From positions 454,744 through 518,743 of the forward strand of contig CAXAMN010025251.1 of NCBI GenBank assembly GCA_963970005.1: a stretch of 64,000 nucleotides of DNA, given 5' to 3'. The notes beneath the pieces are model-generated. The model did no database searches, was not told the origin of the DNA, and saw only the letters and a program-made list of their open reading frames with translations. Shown here one piece after another: positions 13,101-28,100 of this stretch (positions are counted from its first letter, which is position 1; each line of letters begins with the position of its first letter). The translations under genes were made by a program, and so were the position numbers. The stretch is from Durusdinium trenchii (taxonomy: Eukaryota > Sar > Dinophyceae > Suessiales > Symbiodiniaceae).

Positions 13101-16100
13101 TCAAGCAGAGAAAGCCCGTGGGATTAAGATTGGCATCACGCCCAAAGTATTCTTCCTCAGACCAAGGGCAATGGGATGACATGGTGCATGGCTATGGTCA
13201 AAGGTTTCACAGAGCAACGTATATATATAGTCAAACCAAATTGATATGTAGAAAGGACTTGATGGGAGAAGAATGACGCTCTTGGAGAAGACAGACAGAA
13301 GATGTGGACACAAGAGGGTTGCAGATTGCAATGCTCAACGGCTTTGCAGTAATAATGGGAATATGAGTTTGAGAGGTCGAGCAGAGAAGGGAGGAGCTGA
13401 GGCCAGCTGCAAGAGGAGTAGCGAGTTCAGGAGCATCAGGAGAGTGGAGAATACCACTTTTGCGCTTCTGGATAATGGAGGCAGTCAAGGAGAGGCGCAA
13501 TCTCAGTTGAGCATGCAGCCTCAACCAATAGATAGGAACCCAAGGGACCCTTGCACCTCGGGAGCAATGAGGGGATTGAACCGCTTGATGAGAGTTTGAG
13601 AGAAAGGAACTCAAATGAAAATGGGGTCGTGACGTACGAAACGTCCCATCCAGATTTCACAGATGGGCCTGGGCGGCAAAAACTGTGTATGCAGATGAAG
13701 TATGATGTTTGACACGTTGGCTTCAAACTCGAAAAGAACTGTTGAAACTTGAGCATGCAAGCGACCTATATGCTAGCTGCTAGACTTGGAAATCAATCCT
13801 ACCGCATGGAACCCTACCAACAGTCAAATTTCATACACCGTGGCTCTCCTTTACTTAGCGGAGTGCGAAGGACACATAACAGTTCATGACAAGACAGCAC
13901 AGGCTTCACATACAGGCCGCTGTTTGGTTCAAAAAACTTTGCACTTTCAAACTTTGACCGTCTGGTTCAGTAAGAGAAGCATGCTTGTAAAAAAACCTCT
14001 TTGGTAGCAAAAGTATTCAAAAGTAACGAGTAGTAACAATATTTTACAACTATATACTATATGATACGATATATGTTGTTTTAGACATGTCTAGGCAGCG
14101 GTTTTGGCCCTGAGTCCCTGAGTAAGTTTACTTAGCACGTACTTTCAAGTTAAAGGGCGGGTCAAAGATTGTCACGGAATGTGCATGCAGGTCATAGATC
14201 ATTCCTGCAGCATCCAGTGCCTGTACATCGTTTGCGGTGGGTTTGGCCAACCACAGCCGGCCCTACAGGGTGACAATGCCCCCTCAACAGAGTTCCATCC
14301 GGATCACTGTCAACTGTAAACGCTGCAAGTCCCTGGTTGTTTTTGCCCCCTCAGGACCGCAGCCGTGGATCTCTCGAGTTTCTACGCGGAGGAAAGGCCC
14401 AATGAAGAGCACCGGCTCAGCTGGGTCGACGTGAAGAGAAGCAGCGCAGCACATAGCAACTTGAAAGATTTGGGGGGATCCAAGAGACGTGTTTGATCCA
14501 GGAGTCACCGGGGTTATGTAAGTTGGGTTTGGAGGCGGGTCAAAAACAACCTTTCGTGTGATCATTGGTTGTTTTGGGTTGCGTTTTCATCGAACATCCT
14601 GTAGTAGAAATTCTCCGTTTGACAAACCCAGAAACGGAAATTGTTTTGGGCCGTGCTGCGACAACTTCATACACCACCTGGAAAACACTAGCCCCCAGTA
14701 ATACTTTCAAAATCATCCACGTGGTTTGGAGTGCAGGATTTGTGCGTCGTCATTTTTTTCTGAAGGCAATGGGCCAGTGCTGGACGATGACATTCTGGAA
14801 GTTTCCAAAGTGGCCAAGGTCATTGAAGAGAACAGTGGCAAAGTGGAGAGACTTGGAGAGTTCACTCAGATGTATATCCAGGAAAATGGGATCTCACAAC
14901 TACGTGGCCTCTTTCCAAGAGCTGCTGAGGTGACCGGGTTTGGATCGGTTGAACACGGTGGCATGCGCAGGGCATGCGCAGTTGAAACTACCAGAGTCCG
15001 GTTGTTGAAAGGATAGAAAAGACATCGGAAGATATCAGAAGATGCTTTCCTTCCATTAGAAGGGCAACGCTACAGGCTTGAACATGCATGGCGCGCCTGG
15101 GAAACCCCGGCTGTGGCATTTTGCATTGGGTTCAGCATTGCTCAGCTATGCATTGCCGAAACGATGTCGAAACCAAGGATGTCGATGGACATCCAGAACA
15201 CTAACAGAGCCTTAGGCGGACGCATAGCAGGTGGGGGCGGACGGAGACTTGACGGAGACTTGGTGCCATAGCGGGTGGAAGAGCTGCAGTCGTAGATGTT
15301 ACCTGTTTTCTTTTGTTTTTTTTTTCGGATTTTTCGGGGGGGGGGCTGTGCAGACAATTGGCATCTATTTGCAGTTTTTCTAAGGTGGTTTGCATATGTA
15401 GAGCTTTTGCTTTGGTGTCGATGATGTAGTGCACCCACCATGGAGGGTCCATGTCGTTCTCCGGCAGGCACGATCGCGTCCAAGTATGGTGACCACGGGT
15501 TTAAGGCGCGTGTCTTGGTGGCCAGGCGGCGGGTTGGTGGCCCAAGAGTGTTGGACAGGGTGACCTCGAAAATAATGTTTTTTTTGAGTCGGTTTCTTGG
15601 GAGCTACTTGAAACAGTATGGTCGATGGTGAGCTTTTCAGAATGTATAGAGGCAAAGGAAGTGAATAGTGTACTAGCTTTTCCTAGAGCGTAGCCCCCTC
15701 CACTCTAGGGACTCCCTGTTGGCCGGTGTATTGGCACGGAAAGATTCAGACTGAAGCCGTGGTCGTCGTGGTTGAACTGAGTGGACTGCACTTGCAGTAG
15801 GTTTCTTGTCCCACTGCATCACTTGCCCTCGGCCAGCCTATGCCATTGCGTTTGTCAGACATCGAACTCGATTTTTGGTCAGACGCCCCGCGTAGTGTCT
15901 CTGCAAAACATCCAGCCCACCCTTCTCCTGGGCCATCCGAGTCACCTTGCAGCTGCCTTGAATTCCCCCCATGCGGACGGCACAGGGGTCGCACGACGGC
16001 ACTTTGGGGTGCTTCTCACTGTTCCAAAAGAGAGCGACCTCGCCACTTGATCCTTGGGTTCACTCGGCTTCTTCTTGGAACCCACCGGCTTGCGTCGAAC

Positions 16101-19100
16101 TTCACCGCAGCGAACACCGTCCGAGCAGTGCAGCCGTCGGCGGCGGCAGGGTGAGATCCACTTGAACTTCACCGGCTCGGCCGGTCAGTCCTTCGGCGCT
16201 TGGAACACCAGTGGTGTGCTCCTTCAGGCGGAGACGGAGGGAGGGGCCCGGTCCACGAGGCAACCCGCTCGTGGAGGTCGGGTTCACCAGAACCCACTGG
16301 TGCGGTCAGACCAAGAGGTCGACTCAAGCAAGCAAGGTCGACTCAATGTATAGCTTGGTTGTTTCTATAGAAGGCGTGGCAGGGCTGCCAAAAAGGACAC
16401 AGTCATGCAGTGAAGATGTTTCTAAGATCCAGGGATTGTAGTTTGCGGTGGGGCTAGCAAATTCACCCGAGGACCCTTTGTAGGCGCTGCTGGGCGGGGG
16501 AGAAATCAATCAATCAATCAATCAAGCAATCATTTCCCAGTTTGATTTGGGAACCTCCAATCCACTCTCAGCTCACGTTATCATACGTTATCACATGACA
16601 GATCGGAAGAGAGGCACCGCCGAAGAAACCCTCGCGTGGTCAGGTCACAGGGGACTGCAACGACTATGTGGGGAAGGGCATGAATGGCGGGACCATCGTG
16701 GCCATTGCGCCACCCGAGAGCTCCTTCCCCTCACAGGAGAGCACGGAGCACGGACTTCCAGCCGGGTGTGGTGGTGGTGGTGGGACTGCCGAGTTGTTGG
16801 TGGTCATTGGTGGCTAAAGCGGGATCAGCACTGGAACGTTTCAGAAAGGTTCCTTGAAGTGGTATTTTGGAGCGTCCGCCCCCACCAAGTTGCCCACCTT
16901 GTTCCCAAAACACCCCGCAATGGAACAGATGGAACTTAAGCATTTGGCTTCAAGGACTCCTATTATTATGTATTTATTAGAGTTAGAGGTTAGTGGTGAT
17001 GCATGAGCCAAAGAAGGTTTGTCTTCTATTTTCCAATACCTCACGACATCTCACAACCAACCACGGAAGGTTCCGTTCCTGTGGGTCGTTTGACCACAGG
17101 AGAACGTCATCGCTGGCAACACATGCCTCTACGGCGCTACCGGGGGTGAGGCACGAGGTTCTTGACAGTGGGCCATCAGACGTAAGGTAGACTCTTGATG
17201 AGCACCCCCCATTTGAATATAGGACATCCTCCTCATATGGGGGGTGAAACACATATCAAGAGTCTACATTAGATGGCACAGAGATTAAGCTGTTCTGAAT
17301 AGATGGGGGATCATGTAAACCACCAACATTGGGGTTCTGGTGCCATCTATATACTCTCAATCCACTCTACCGAGAGTGTTTGCTCGTGCTGGGCTCTCAT
17401 AGCCATGAAAGACCATGTGTTATGTGAACATGTAGAACTCCACATCAGCAGGGTTTGCCCCAGACACCTGCCTGTTAGGATCCTTTTGGAGAGGTTTTGC
17501 TGCAGTTGATCTGGTTGGACGTTTTAAGAGCCGAGCTGCTTTGCTGCTCTGAGCAGTTTGGTTTCCCATATGTTCTGCGAAGTGCTAATTACACAAAGTT
17601 CCAGTTCTTGTGAAATACTTGGGATGAACCCAAGCCTTTAAGAAGACCATTCAATGTGTCCTGAATAAGCCATTCTGACCATTCATGGTTGTCACGATTG
17701 TGTTATTTGACATTTGTTGGTGATTTGGCCAAGGTTCGCCAGTCATTGGGAAGGCTTTACCTTGAAAGGTGTCGTCGTGTGAGAACCAACCAACCTGAGA
17801 TTCCAAGCAACAGCCGGGATCCCCAATCCGGCGTGGTCAACTGCTGCCCTGGAGATCGGGTTTCGGTCACCACCGACCACGATCCGTTGGGTCAAACCCG
17901 ACCGCATGGTCATGCCAAGAGAGGTTGAGAGACCTGGACGTTCGGACCCTGTAGTGGTACATAATGCGCATAATGGGATGGGCGAAAAAGGGCTGTTCAA
18001 CCTTTCTCTTGTCAGGTCTTCTTCAACGGCCGCGTGGGGGAGCGCTTCGGAGTGCGCAACGCTGGATGCCGCGCCGTGATCGAAGGCGCTGGAGATCATT
18101 TGGGAGAGCGGCTTGGGCGACCGTCCGTGAAACGGGGTGGAAAACGGCCTGTCGCGGAGGCTGGATGCATCGGGACAGGTGAGGAGACCGGTGTGACAAG
18201 ATGTTTCAAGAATGCGACCGCTGACGAAGGGAAGAAGGACCGTCAGACCCAGTGGTCCAGATTCTGCCAATGGCGGCCAGATCTGGTTTTGCGTCCAAGG
18301 TATATGACCAATGGTGTCATTGTGGCCTTGGGCCGTGTTGGCCGGAACGTCGCAGCGGGCATGAGCGGTGGGCTGCTCTACATCTACGAGGAGCGCATGG
18401 GAGGAAGAGAAGGTAGAAACCTCTCAATGCTTCATGCAATGTGGACTCTTGATCAACAACCCCCCATATGTTTCCAATTCCAATGGGTGGATTATTAATC
18501 AAGAGTCTGCATGTATGGAGCTTGTCATAGCTTCTCGCATTGCAGAGGGGGTGGATGGGGATGGAGTTGCTTTCAAGTGGCAGTTGTTGGATGGGTTTTT
18601 GTCTCCATGGAAGTGCCGATGCCATCGTGGAAGTGCTTCAGTTTGGAGCAAAGGTGCGGCATCGAGACCGCGTGCTAAGGGATTGGGAGCCAACTCATTT
18701 TGTGTTGATCAAAGGGATGCTCAGACATAGCTATTTAGGTAACCAAACCTCAAACTTAGGGAGAACCCCAGCTGCCGGGATTTTTTGGTCGGCCGTCGGC
18801 TGCAGGGCATTCCATTTCCGGCCCTTTTCGGGCCAAACTGTCCGCCTGCGCGGCGCTCGAGCCAGGGGGAGCGGATGGACCTGAACGCGGACAACGCGCG
18901 GAACGTCTTTCGTGTCACCTCCGAAGCTGGAGAGAAGCAGCTCAAGGAGCTCGTCGAGCTGCTCGGTGGTGCAAATGGGTGACATGTGAATTTGAATGGT
19001 GGGGAACCCTGATCAACAGGGACCTAGGTCCTGTCATCATAGATCAAAGGTCCCCGGTCGCCTTTCTGGAAGGTCATCAAGACGGGCAGAGCATCATTGG

Positions 19101-22100
19101 GGCAATAAGTCATCAAGACGGTCAATAGGGTGTTGAAAGGTTTGTGATGTCAGCGCGTTGGTCTCCTGAAGTCAGGTCTTTCGCCCATTTGGGGTCCGAG
19201 AATCCACTTTTCAAGCTGCAGCCAAGTAGATGGATGATCTATATACTGTAGATCTAGTAATCTTGTGTCCCCTTCTTGTGTAGTAATCTAGGGTCCCCTT
19301 CTTGTGCATTTTTTGGATTTTTGTGCGCCATCTGAACCGATGGGCTTGGGAAAGAAGCGAGCATGTTCACTTCCTGTCAGAGATGTTTTCTTTGAAATTT
19401 GGTTGGCCTGAAGCTGAACCGAACTGAACAATCCCTGCACCAGATCATCAGCCCGGCCTGGCCCAACGACTGTTTCAGCTTTCAGCGAGTCGCCTCGAGC
19501 TTCGCGTTTTTGTTTCCGCCGCGCAGATGAGGAAACATCATGAACTGACTGGCAGTAAGCGAGCGGCTGAGATCTTGGAGGACGCCGGCCCGCGGCCGGA
19601 GACACGAGCTCCTTCAGGTCTGAGGCTTCTAATCCTTGGGGTTCAGACCACTTGTGGTCATCTACTCGCTGTGCTTGATCACCTACTTGTCTTGTTAGGT
19701 CCCTGCAGAGTCAGAGATGTTTATGATGTTTTCTCTTTTGTGAAGACTGTGAAGCAATCGCTGAGCTAGCAGGGGTGATGTTAAGGGTCATAGCACTTTG
19801 GGGGGAAGATGGGGGAAGTCTTGAGAATGCATGGAACATGATGGAAGACTCCACAATTCCGAGGTGACACATTGTGAGACACTTTTACACTTCTACCGCC
19901 TCTACCTTGGGGGACTATATAAAATCATATAAAATCGATGCTGAACACATACCCCTTTGGGATTTGGTAGGCTTCATGTTCAGAGGCTCGTGAACCTCCA
20001 CAGTCTCCGTGCGTCACCGGAGCTGAACAGCACAAAGCTTGCTCAAGATCATGAAGAACAAGGGGCACGTAACACCCATGTCCGTCCAGTGAAGAAACTG
20101 TCCACTTGCCAGGTAGCTTTGGGACATTCACTGGTAGCTGGTAGCCCATACGTGAGCAACTTGATCAGTCCTCACAGCTTCAGGGCATAGGCTATAACTT
20201 TGTGACATAGACTGCCTCAAACCGTTGCAACAGCAGATCGGCCCCAATAAGTTTGGGTGTCCCCTCACTTGTGATAGGGTCAACGCTTACGCCCCCAGGC
20301 AACTGAGAATTCAGCCAATCAAATCCAAGTCATTCTATGAATTTCACCTCCACGATCCCTCTGTCATACTTGGGCCACCTGCTTCTCAGACTCAAACGAA
20401 GGGTGAACTCAGACCAATCAGACGAAGTCCCGGTGCCCTTCGGTCCCCGGCCATGTCGAGCCGCAGCCGCTCGCCCAAGAGGGGGACGATTGAGGAGGAC
20501 GGACCGCGTGAGTACCGGCCGCTCTTGGTGTGCACGGCTTGGGATGCGCAAGAGATGCACGAAAAGAGTATACCTCAAGTGAGAGTAGTGTTTGATATAG
20601 GCTTAGGTCTTGCCAGCCGTCGGGGTCGTGTGGCAGGAAGTGGGTCGTGTGTTCATCTTGAGATAGGATGCTGGTTGAGACAGGTCGTGCCAAGACTGGG
20701 TCAAGAGCCACAGACTTGGTTTACAGGTTGTTGCGCCCAACTGTCGGTGGGGCCAAGATTCTAGCAGAACGAACTGAGAGTAAACTGTAAACATGGGTGA
20801 TTTCTCACAAAAAAAACGAACATTTGGTGTCAAAACGTCTTGAGCAGTGGAATTGCTCAACATGGGCACTCCAATGGTGCCCTCGGTGCCCGGTGGCGTG
20901 TGCAGGATGTGAAGGCGGCACATCGACTCCGAGAAAGCTTTTCGGCAGCCACTGCGGTGGTGAAAGCAGAACCGCCCGTCAAGCGAAACCGAAAGCGATC
21001 GTGTCACCACGTGGATGTTTGAGCAAAGGATGGTCAAACCCACCAGGAGTCACAAAGGGGTGGTGTTTAGTCTCCAAGTGAGTGGATAATGGGCACTCCT
21101 AACCTCCATTAAGCACCCCTTTGTGACTGCTGGCAGTCTTAACTTAACTTGTTTATGTATGCTTTCCAAGAGTCTGAAGGGAACAGAATGGGTAAGTTCT
21201 CATACCACTCATCTCCATTCCACCGTCAAGGAATGCCAGCCAATTCTGGCTCATTTGGGGGTGTTTGATGCCTCCCCCACGCGTTAATGTGGCAACAGTT
21301 GCATCACCCTGACTTCACCTATCTTCACCTGCGCTGGCTCCAGGCTACGCGCCGCCGCGGCAATCCAACTTCCGCGTCAGCGCGGTGTTGCGCTTCACGC
21401 GCGCCGACGGCAGCGGGGGGACCCTGGAGGCGGGGGCACCGAGCCGGTACATCGCTCGGACAGTCGGAGAGGGTGGTCAAGAGACCGTCCGGATTGAGTG
21501 GTCTATTGTATCGCTTCATATCGCTTCATCAGGCGAAAAGTAACAGTACGTAACAGTTATAGATATAGTCATATGGTTATATTAAAATGATGTTCAAAGC
21601 AATCATCACGATCTGTTCGTGATAGGGGTGATAGTGGTGGGTGTCTGACAGCCTTCGACTATCGACCGGTCGACTAGAGCTGGGTTCAATCGTGGCATCA
21701 TGCGGGGCCAGACACGGGCCACCAACCATCGAGCGTGCAAGGCTGTGAACGCCGAACCTCACGATGCCAACATCCGTGGTGCGATTTGCGCCGATCCGCC
21801 GGCAGCACGAGAAGAGCGGGCAGGTTGGCACTGACAGAATCATTCAAGCAAGTGGATCACCACCCTGTTTCTGGTGGAAAAATGGTCATCCAAGGGACCA
21901 TGTTCATCCGTTTTCCATCCAGGTATAGTGCGTATAGTGATTCTTAGCACTGCTGGGGGGCTCCACCTGCCGCCGGGACCGGCGCGTTGCGCCCCGAGGA
22001 ACGCGCGGCCATGTGCCTCTTTCAGAAGACCGAGGGCAACGGCGCGGAGATCCGTCGCGTCGTGTGCGCGACGGACTGCAAGGCCGGGCGGAGCAGAACG

Positions 22101-25100
22101 GCAAACGGAGCGACGTCGGTGTGCGGTTTGCCGTTTGAAAAACCGGTCCATGGAAAGTGTCATGTGTGGGAGGAAAGAACGACCTGAGATGGGTGGAAGT
22201 GCAGTGGCAAATTGATGCTCCAGTGATTCCTGGGTGAATCTGTTGGAAAACGAATCAAATTGATGAGAGTTAATATACAGTGGTTCCAGAGTAGATGGCT
22301 CAAACCCCTCCATGTCTTTCAGATGGAGGTCCAAAAAATCACCTTTTGGGGATTGTGCCATCTACTCTGAAACCACTGCATTGCTGAGGAGTGACCAGTT
22401 TGCTGATCTGGGGCTGCTGAAAGTCTCATTGACGCTCTGAGCTGCCAGGGTTTGGGGTCAGTGATGATGCCAGGATGTTCACAGACAAGTCGAGTTGTGT
22501 TTGGGCTGTGTTGTCATGTTCAGCAGCCCAAATATATCATGGTTCAATGTGCATTTTCTTTTTTGGGGGGGTTCCCGCGCATCCAAGGTTCACACTTCTT
22601 AGAGCATTGCCGAACACCCATCCGAACCAACCCACTCCCCTTCGTCGTCAAGATGGGCCAGGTCCCCAGGTCCCTGGCCCATCTCCAGGATCCCATCTAC
22701 CCGGGCCCTCTTTGCCGGGAATTCTTGACCTCCAGCTGCGGACCAGAGGCGCAGGGCCGGGGTGGCACCGGCCACCAGGATGGCCAGACTTGATTCGCTA
22801 AGAACTTGGTTTAGACTTGATCACGAGGGAATCGGATGGAATAGGGTCCCTATAATATCCTATAATTACTTGATCCAGTGCTTGGTCCATGTTGAATTAT
22901 TTTGCTAAATGTTGATCCTTCATGTTTATTTTTTCCTCCCCCGATGCTGTATAAGTCATTTTGTTCTTGCTGGATCATTTCAAAGAACGGCCCAACTTGG
23001 GCACTGGAGGACTTACTGTATTTTGTTGCCCAGGTTCTGTTTTTGAACCTGGTGGAACTTGTTTTGATGGGAATCACGCTATACCGCTATATATATATAT
23101 GTGTGTGTGCGTATTTCTCTCTCTCTATATATACTATACACCCCCTTCCGGGAGAAGGCTGGGGGAGAACATCGTGTGCCAGTCTGACGAGTTAATACAG
23201 CATCTCTGATACCACCCTGAAGTACGAGCTTCTTCTCAAGTGAGTGTTTGTGTGTGTTTGTGCGGGTATCGGTATATAATATATGTTTGCATATATATAT
23301 ATATTATATCTATGTGTGTGTTTGTGCGATGGCCTCCACCTAGTAGCGTCCTTGCTACTAGCAATGCCCTTGTTACTAGTAGCTTCTTGTTACTAGTAGT
23401 AAGGCCAGGAGCTACGTTCGTCGGATCCTTGCTCCTAGTTTCTTAAGCAAATCCAAGATGTCGACAGGACTGGAACGCCCCTCGCAAGGTTGAGATCGTG
23501 GCCACCGGCTCCGACGGAAATTGGGTCGTGCAACCCTTGAGGCGCGTGAGTCGCGAGTGCGCGCGCCATTGATGCAGGAAAAGGGGTCAAGTGAGCGTAG
23601 GAAACGGAGGCACGCATGGAATTGTATCAGATTATGTGTGTATTTATTGGGTTTGCCTCAGTCATTACCTGCAACAGTCGGTAAACAGTGACAGTTATCA
23701 CTCTTTTTTGTTGGAGAAAGGCCTTTACTAACCATCATCATCCACTGTTACTGGCGATGGGATATACCATGATATACCCAATGTATTAAATAGGTTGATG
23801 TGAACGAGCGGCGCGAACGTTGTCTTTAAAAGCAAGGAGCACGGGCCTTACAACGGGTAAAGTTATGCAAACAGTGCCAGCATCATAACAAGATTCTTAA
23901 GATTCAAGCGGCTGTTAGGCCAACTGTTGGGAAGGGGAAGGAGTCATGGTTTCAACAAGGCGTGGCCAGTGCCAGTGCGTTGCCATCTCATTTTTCTACT
24001 CGGCGTGTGAGGTTTGTGAACGCTTCTTGAGCCCTTCGCCCTTCGCCCTTCCCGCCTGACAGGGAGCTCTTCCGGATGCCATCGCCGTACCGCGGCCTGG
24101 CACAGCAGGAGGCCAAAGCCAAGGCCTCGGCCTTGGGTGGCCAGGTGAAGCCGCCGGAGGACGCGCTGGCCGCAAAGGTCTACCAGGCGGAGTGGCACAA
24201 CTTTGGGGATGTATGGGGAGGGGCAAGGGAGGTCGAACGCTGGGGAAAGGATGGTTTGAGAAGAATGCTTGGGTATGTTTGGGTTGAGTTTGATCAAAAA
24301 AAGGCGTGAAGTCGAGGTATCAAAGACGGTGGAGTCGAAGGAGATGTTCATTAAAGATTTGTAGAAATAGCTTTGTACAGTCCTGGCTGGATGGCTTGCC
24401 AAAAGGGTGCTCATATACGAGAGAATGATCGGCTGGGGAACCCTTCAGCACCACTGAATCGCGAGAATGATTCAAATGCCGTAGGGAAAGTCAACACCCT
24501 CAACCTCATCAAGAAACACATTCGACATTGGCACACTTTGTGATCATTGGTGATTGGGTGATTCTATTCTTAGAGGAAGTCACTCGAACCAATCGCACAG
24601 GGGAAAGCAAAAGTCAGCACAGCGTCCCACTGCCTGCTGCTCGTGTTTGATGCCCAATCCGATCAGGCCCCCTACTCTGAACCACCCCAACTGGCTGTGG
24701 GTAATGGCATGATGCATCAGGAGACCAACCGGTTCACTTACCGACGACATGTGCGCATGTCCTACCACGAGTCCCTATATACAGGCCCTTCAGCATATAT
24801 ACCTTCCTAGTAGCTTATTGTTTCTAATAGTTTCATATCGCTTCTTGTTACTACTAGTAAGGCACTTGTTACGAGCGAAGCGATGCACTTGTTCCGTTCG
24901 TAGCGAACATTGTTTCTTCATCACTGGGATTCTCAGGGGTTCCCTCCACTTGGTCAATATCCCACCCCCTGAGCGGTGGGTCCAGCGATGGGATTCATGC
25001 ACCTCACGGAACCGGTTTTCGATGTTTTTCGGTTTGGCATGTTTGACACTGGTCGCATGTCCGTGTGAGTTGGGAAAACAGCAAAAATGTCAAGGTGATT

Positions 25101-28100
25101 GTACTTACACTCTGAGTCACTAACGTGGAAGTGGAAGACCAGCTTTTTGTAGAGGAACATGGCCATCCAAGTTGGCCATTGTCCACTTCCATTATCTTCC
25201 ATGACTATTTCAGGGGGTGTACTTAGTTACTTGGCAGGCCAGCAAGACTTGCCGAACCAACTGAAAGCCATAGATAAAGATGCTGGGGGACTCCCCTACA
25301 CCCCCACTATCAGCAACTGTTTCATTAAGCTTTCATGTCAAGGAACTTTGCTCAAGAATTTGAAGGCCATAGTGACAGCACCCGCCATCCATTTCCTTGG
25401 ATTCTTTGGATTTGGATGCTGATCTTATCACGTGACCCCCCCTGGTGAAGGCAGCTTTCGCTTTGGCACGAAAGCAAGAGCCTCAGAGCCTCGGCATTCG
25501 GCCGTAAGCGCCCGAGATCGAGCCATCGCAGGAGGAGGTGCTTATAGTAATCAAATCACCCTCCCACTCACTAACATGGAAGTGGACATCCACCTGTTTG
25601 TAAAGGAAAATGGTCTTGCAAGGGCCCAGTTTGGGAAGCCTGAGTGAGTCAGAGTGTACATCTAGGAATTCAGGAAGGTTGTTCACCTTCGTGCATGAAC
25701 ATGATCAACCAAGACAGGGTTGAATGCTTCCTTTAGTCTGTGGCGGGGGATGTGAAGAATCTCTGATGTATTGGTCGCATACGGCGTCAGTGACATGACA
25801 TGTGAGCACGTCGGGCGCCCTCAGATCGGCATTGTTGATGTGAAAAACGCCGGATTACTCGGCACCCTCATTCCTGTGCATTGTTACAATGTTCGATATA
25901 ATATTCAAGACAACGCAGATTGATCTTACTTGGCAGGTTAGTTTTAATATGTTTTAATGAATCTTGCATTGTGTTATTGTTCTTTTTTTTGTGAAGCATC
26001 CCCCGTGTCATAGTATCGTCACCCCACAGCAACCCACCGCAACTGCCGGCCAGGGTCAAGCGACTTTGTTGATGGCGATGTGAGGCTTTCCGCCAGTGCG
26101 AAGAATCGACATTCACAGATCATGGGACCATATGGGGCCTATGGAGTCATCAAATCCTGTTCAGTATCCTATGGATTTGATCCTATTCCGGATGCTGCGA
26201 GTCCAAATCCTGTTCAGAGGCCCATTGGACTCATTGGACCCTTCATCCGCCAGCGTGAAAAGACCAGTGGAATCGGATGCAATGACCTGCCCCAGGACGG
26301 TAGTTTATCCCATCACCTTCGCTGCCGCCGTGGGCTTCGAGGACGGCGAGGTCGCCTTTGCCGCGGTGGCTTCGGTAGAGAAGCAGTGGGTTGGAGTTCA
26401 AAGGGGAGGGGGCACAGAGGTCCTGGAATGGCAACACAAGCAGTCAATCTTGATAACTTTCATCCCCTGCCTTTAGTGAGTGAGATTGTTGATGTGCAGG
26501 GGATTTCATGGGTAGATGGCTTGGTGGAGCCTGCACCTCTGCGTAGAGGATTTGGATTGTTGATTGCTGCTAGGCCCTTATAGGATATCATATATAGGCT
26601 GTTTTCCACTGCCGATGTAGCATGTGGGGTGTGTGGAACTTCCGAAGAATCCGTGAAAGAGATATATACTGATATATATATATATAGATCTCTCTCTCTC
26701 TCTATATATATATGAATGAAGTTGTCAGGAACAAACTTGGCAGGTATTGAGATGCTTTCACATGTGATCTTGACATGTTTGAAGGTGTTCTTGTTCCTTT
26801 TGGTGCTTAACGCGGGGTCAAAATTCCCTATTGGAAGGAGCGTCTACAGTATGGGTTCTTCACTCCGGTCATCAAGGAGAAGGGGATTGAAGACCGAGTA
26901 GCTGGATAGCTGGCTTGCGCCCATGTCATAGAGGTTCGCTAAGCAGACATCACATATTTACACAGACTCACTATGGTCTTGCAAGCTAGTAAGAAAGGAA
27001 TCATGCTCAAGCTATGTGTTTTTCCCACTGCCTTGTTGGCTTTGGCAAGATTAGAGATGAGATACCAACCTCAACTTCTCTAACTGATATTTATCATTTG
27101 ACTTGAAGCTGTTTTGATACCATGATGGTTGAAAGGGACCTTCCAGCTTTTTCACACTAGAGTCTAACTCAACAATTCACTGAGGAGCTGAAGGGCATCG
27201 AGTACGGCTGCACTGTGGATGCAGCCTCCCTTCTCATCCCCGAGCTTCAGCGGCGTCGTGGACACTCTGACACCTCGCGGGCGAGGGTGCTCATGCAGGT
27301 GGACAACTTTGGAGTGGCACACGTGACTTGGAGGGCCGTCGTCGGGTTAGAGATTCAGGTGGAGCGATGGAGGATCTCGATAAATTCAGACCAAGCAGTG
27401 CCCATGACCCGAAGGGCGATGTTTGGTGTGTGTATTGGTTTCTTTTTAAATTCTGTTTTGGTTCGAGATGTGTTCAGCCTTTTTGTGCTGGACTTGGGCC
27501 TCAGAGCAGCGTGTGTAGGCCATTATAGGCCGAGGATGGGGAGTGAGGCTCTGAGAGTGGAAGGAGTTTGGAAACAGGGCCGGACATGGGACACGGTGTG
27601 CATTTTAATAAGGAGACCACGTGGTTGTAGCGTAGGCCACCCAGCAGTGTATATGTATACAGTACGTAGAGTAGGCACTTGACATCACTTGGAATTGTTT
27701 TGAACTTTAGACATGTTTCATTACGCTTCAACAAAAGCACGACTCAGATATACTCAGATAGACTCAGGATCGAGGACGGTTCATTTCCTCTGCACAAAAA
27801 AAGTCAGAGTGGTTCGTTGAAAAACCTTGAACAAATCAAGCGCCATTCTATTCTTTTTAGTAATACATATAGCCACTCGAATTCTCACTAGTACGGACCA
27901 GCCCGCTCCATAGGAAGCCCTCCACAAAAAGGAAGCCTAGCTCGCCGAGTTGCCTCAAAGGCACCTTTTTCTGGAGCGCGGAGTTTGCTCGTCGAGCACG
28001 GCTTTGGCGACGTGCTCGTGACGGCGCATGGCCACTGGAGCTCGGAGGGAATGTGGCGGGAGGGTGGCGGGGTGCCGAAGGTGCCGGGGTGCCGAAGGTA

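Noticed and set aside
17743-18270. 175-codon open frame on the - strand
   Set aside because: Antisense to the glutamate synthase exon coding GERFGVRN, whose + frame matches a known protein.
21840-22361. 173-codon open frame on the - strand
   Set aside because: It covers the hairpin element at 22278-22378 and the antisense of a + strand exon; it has no recognisable domain.
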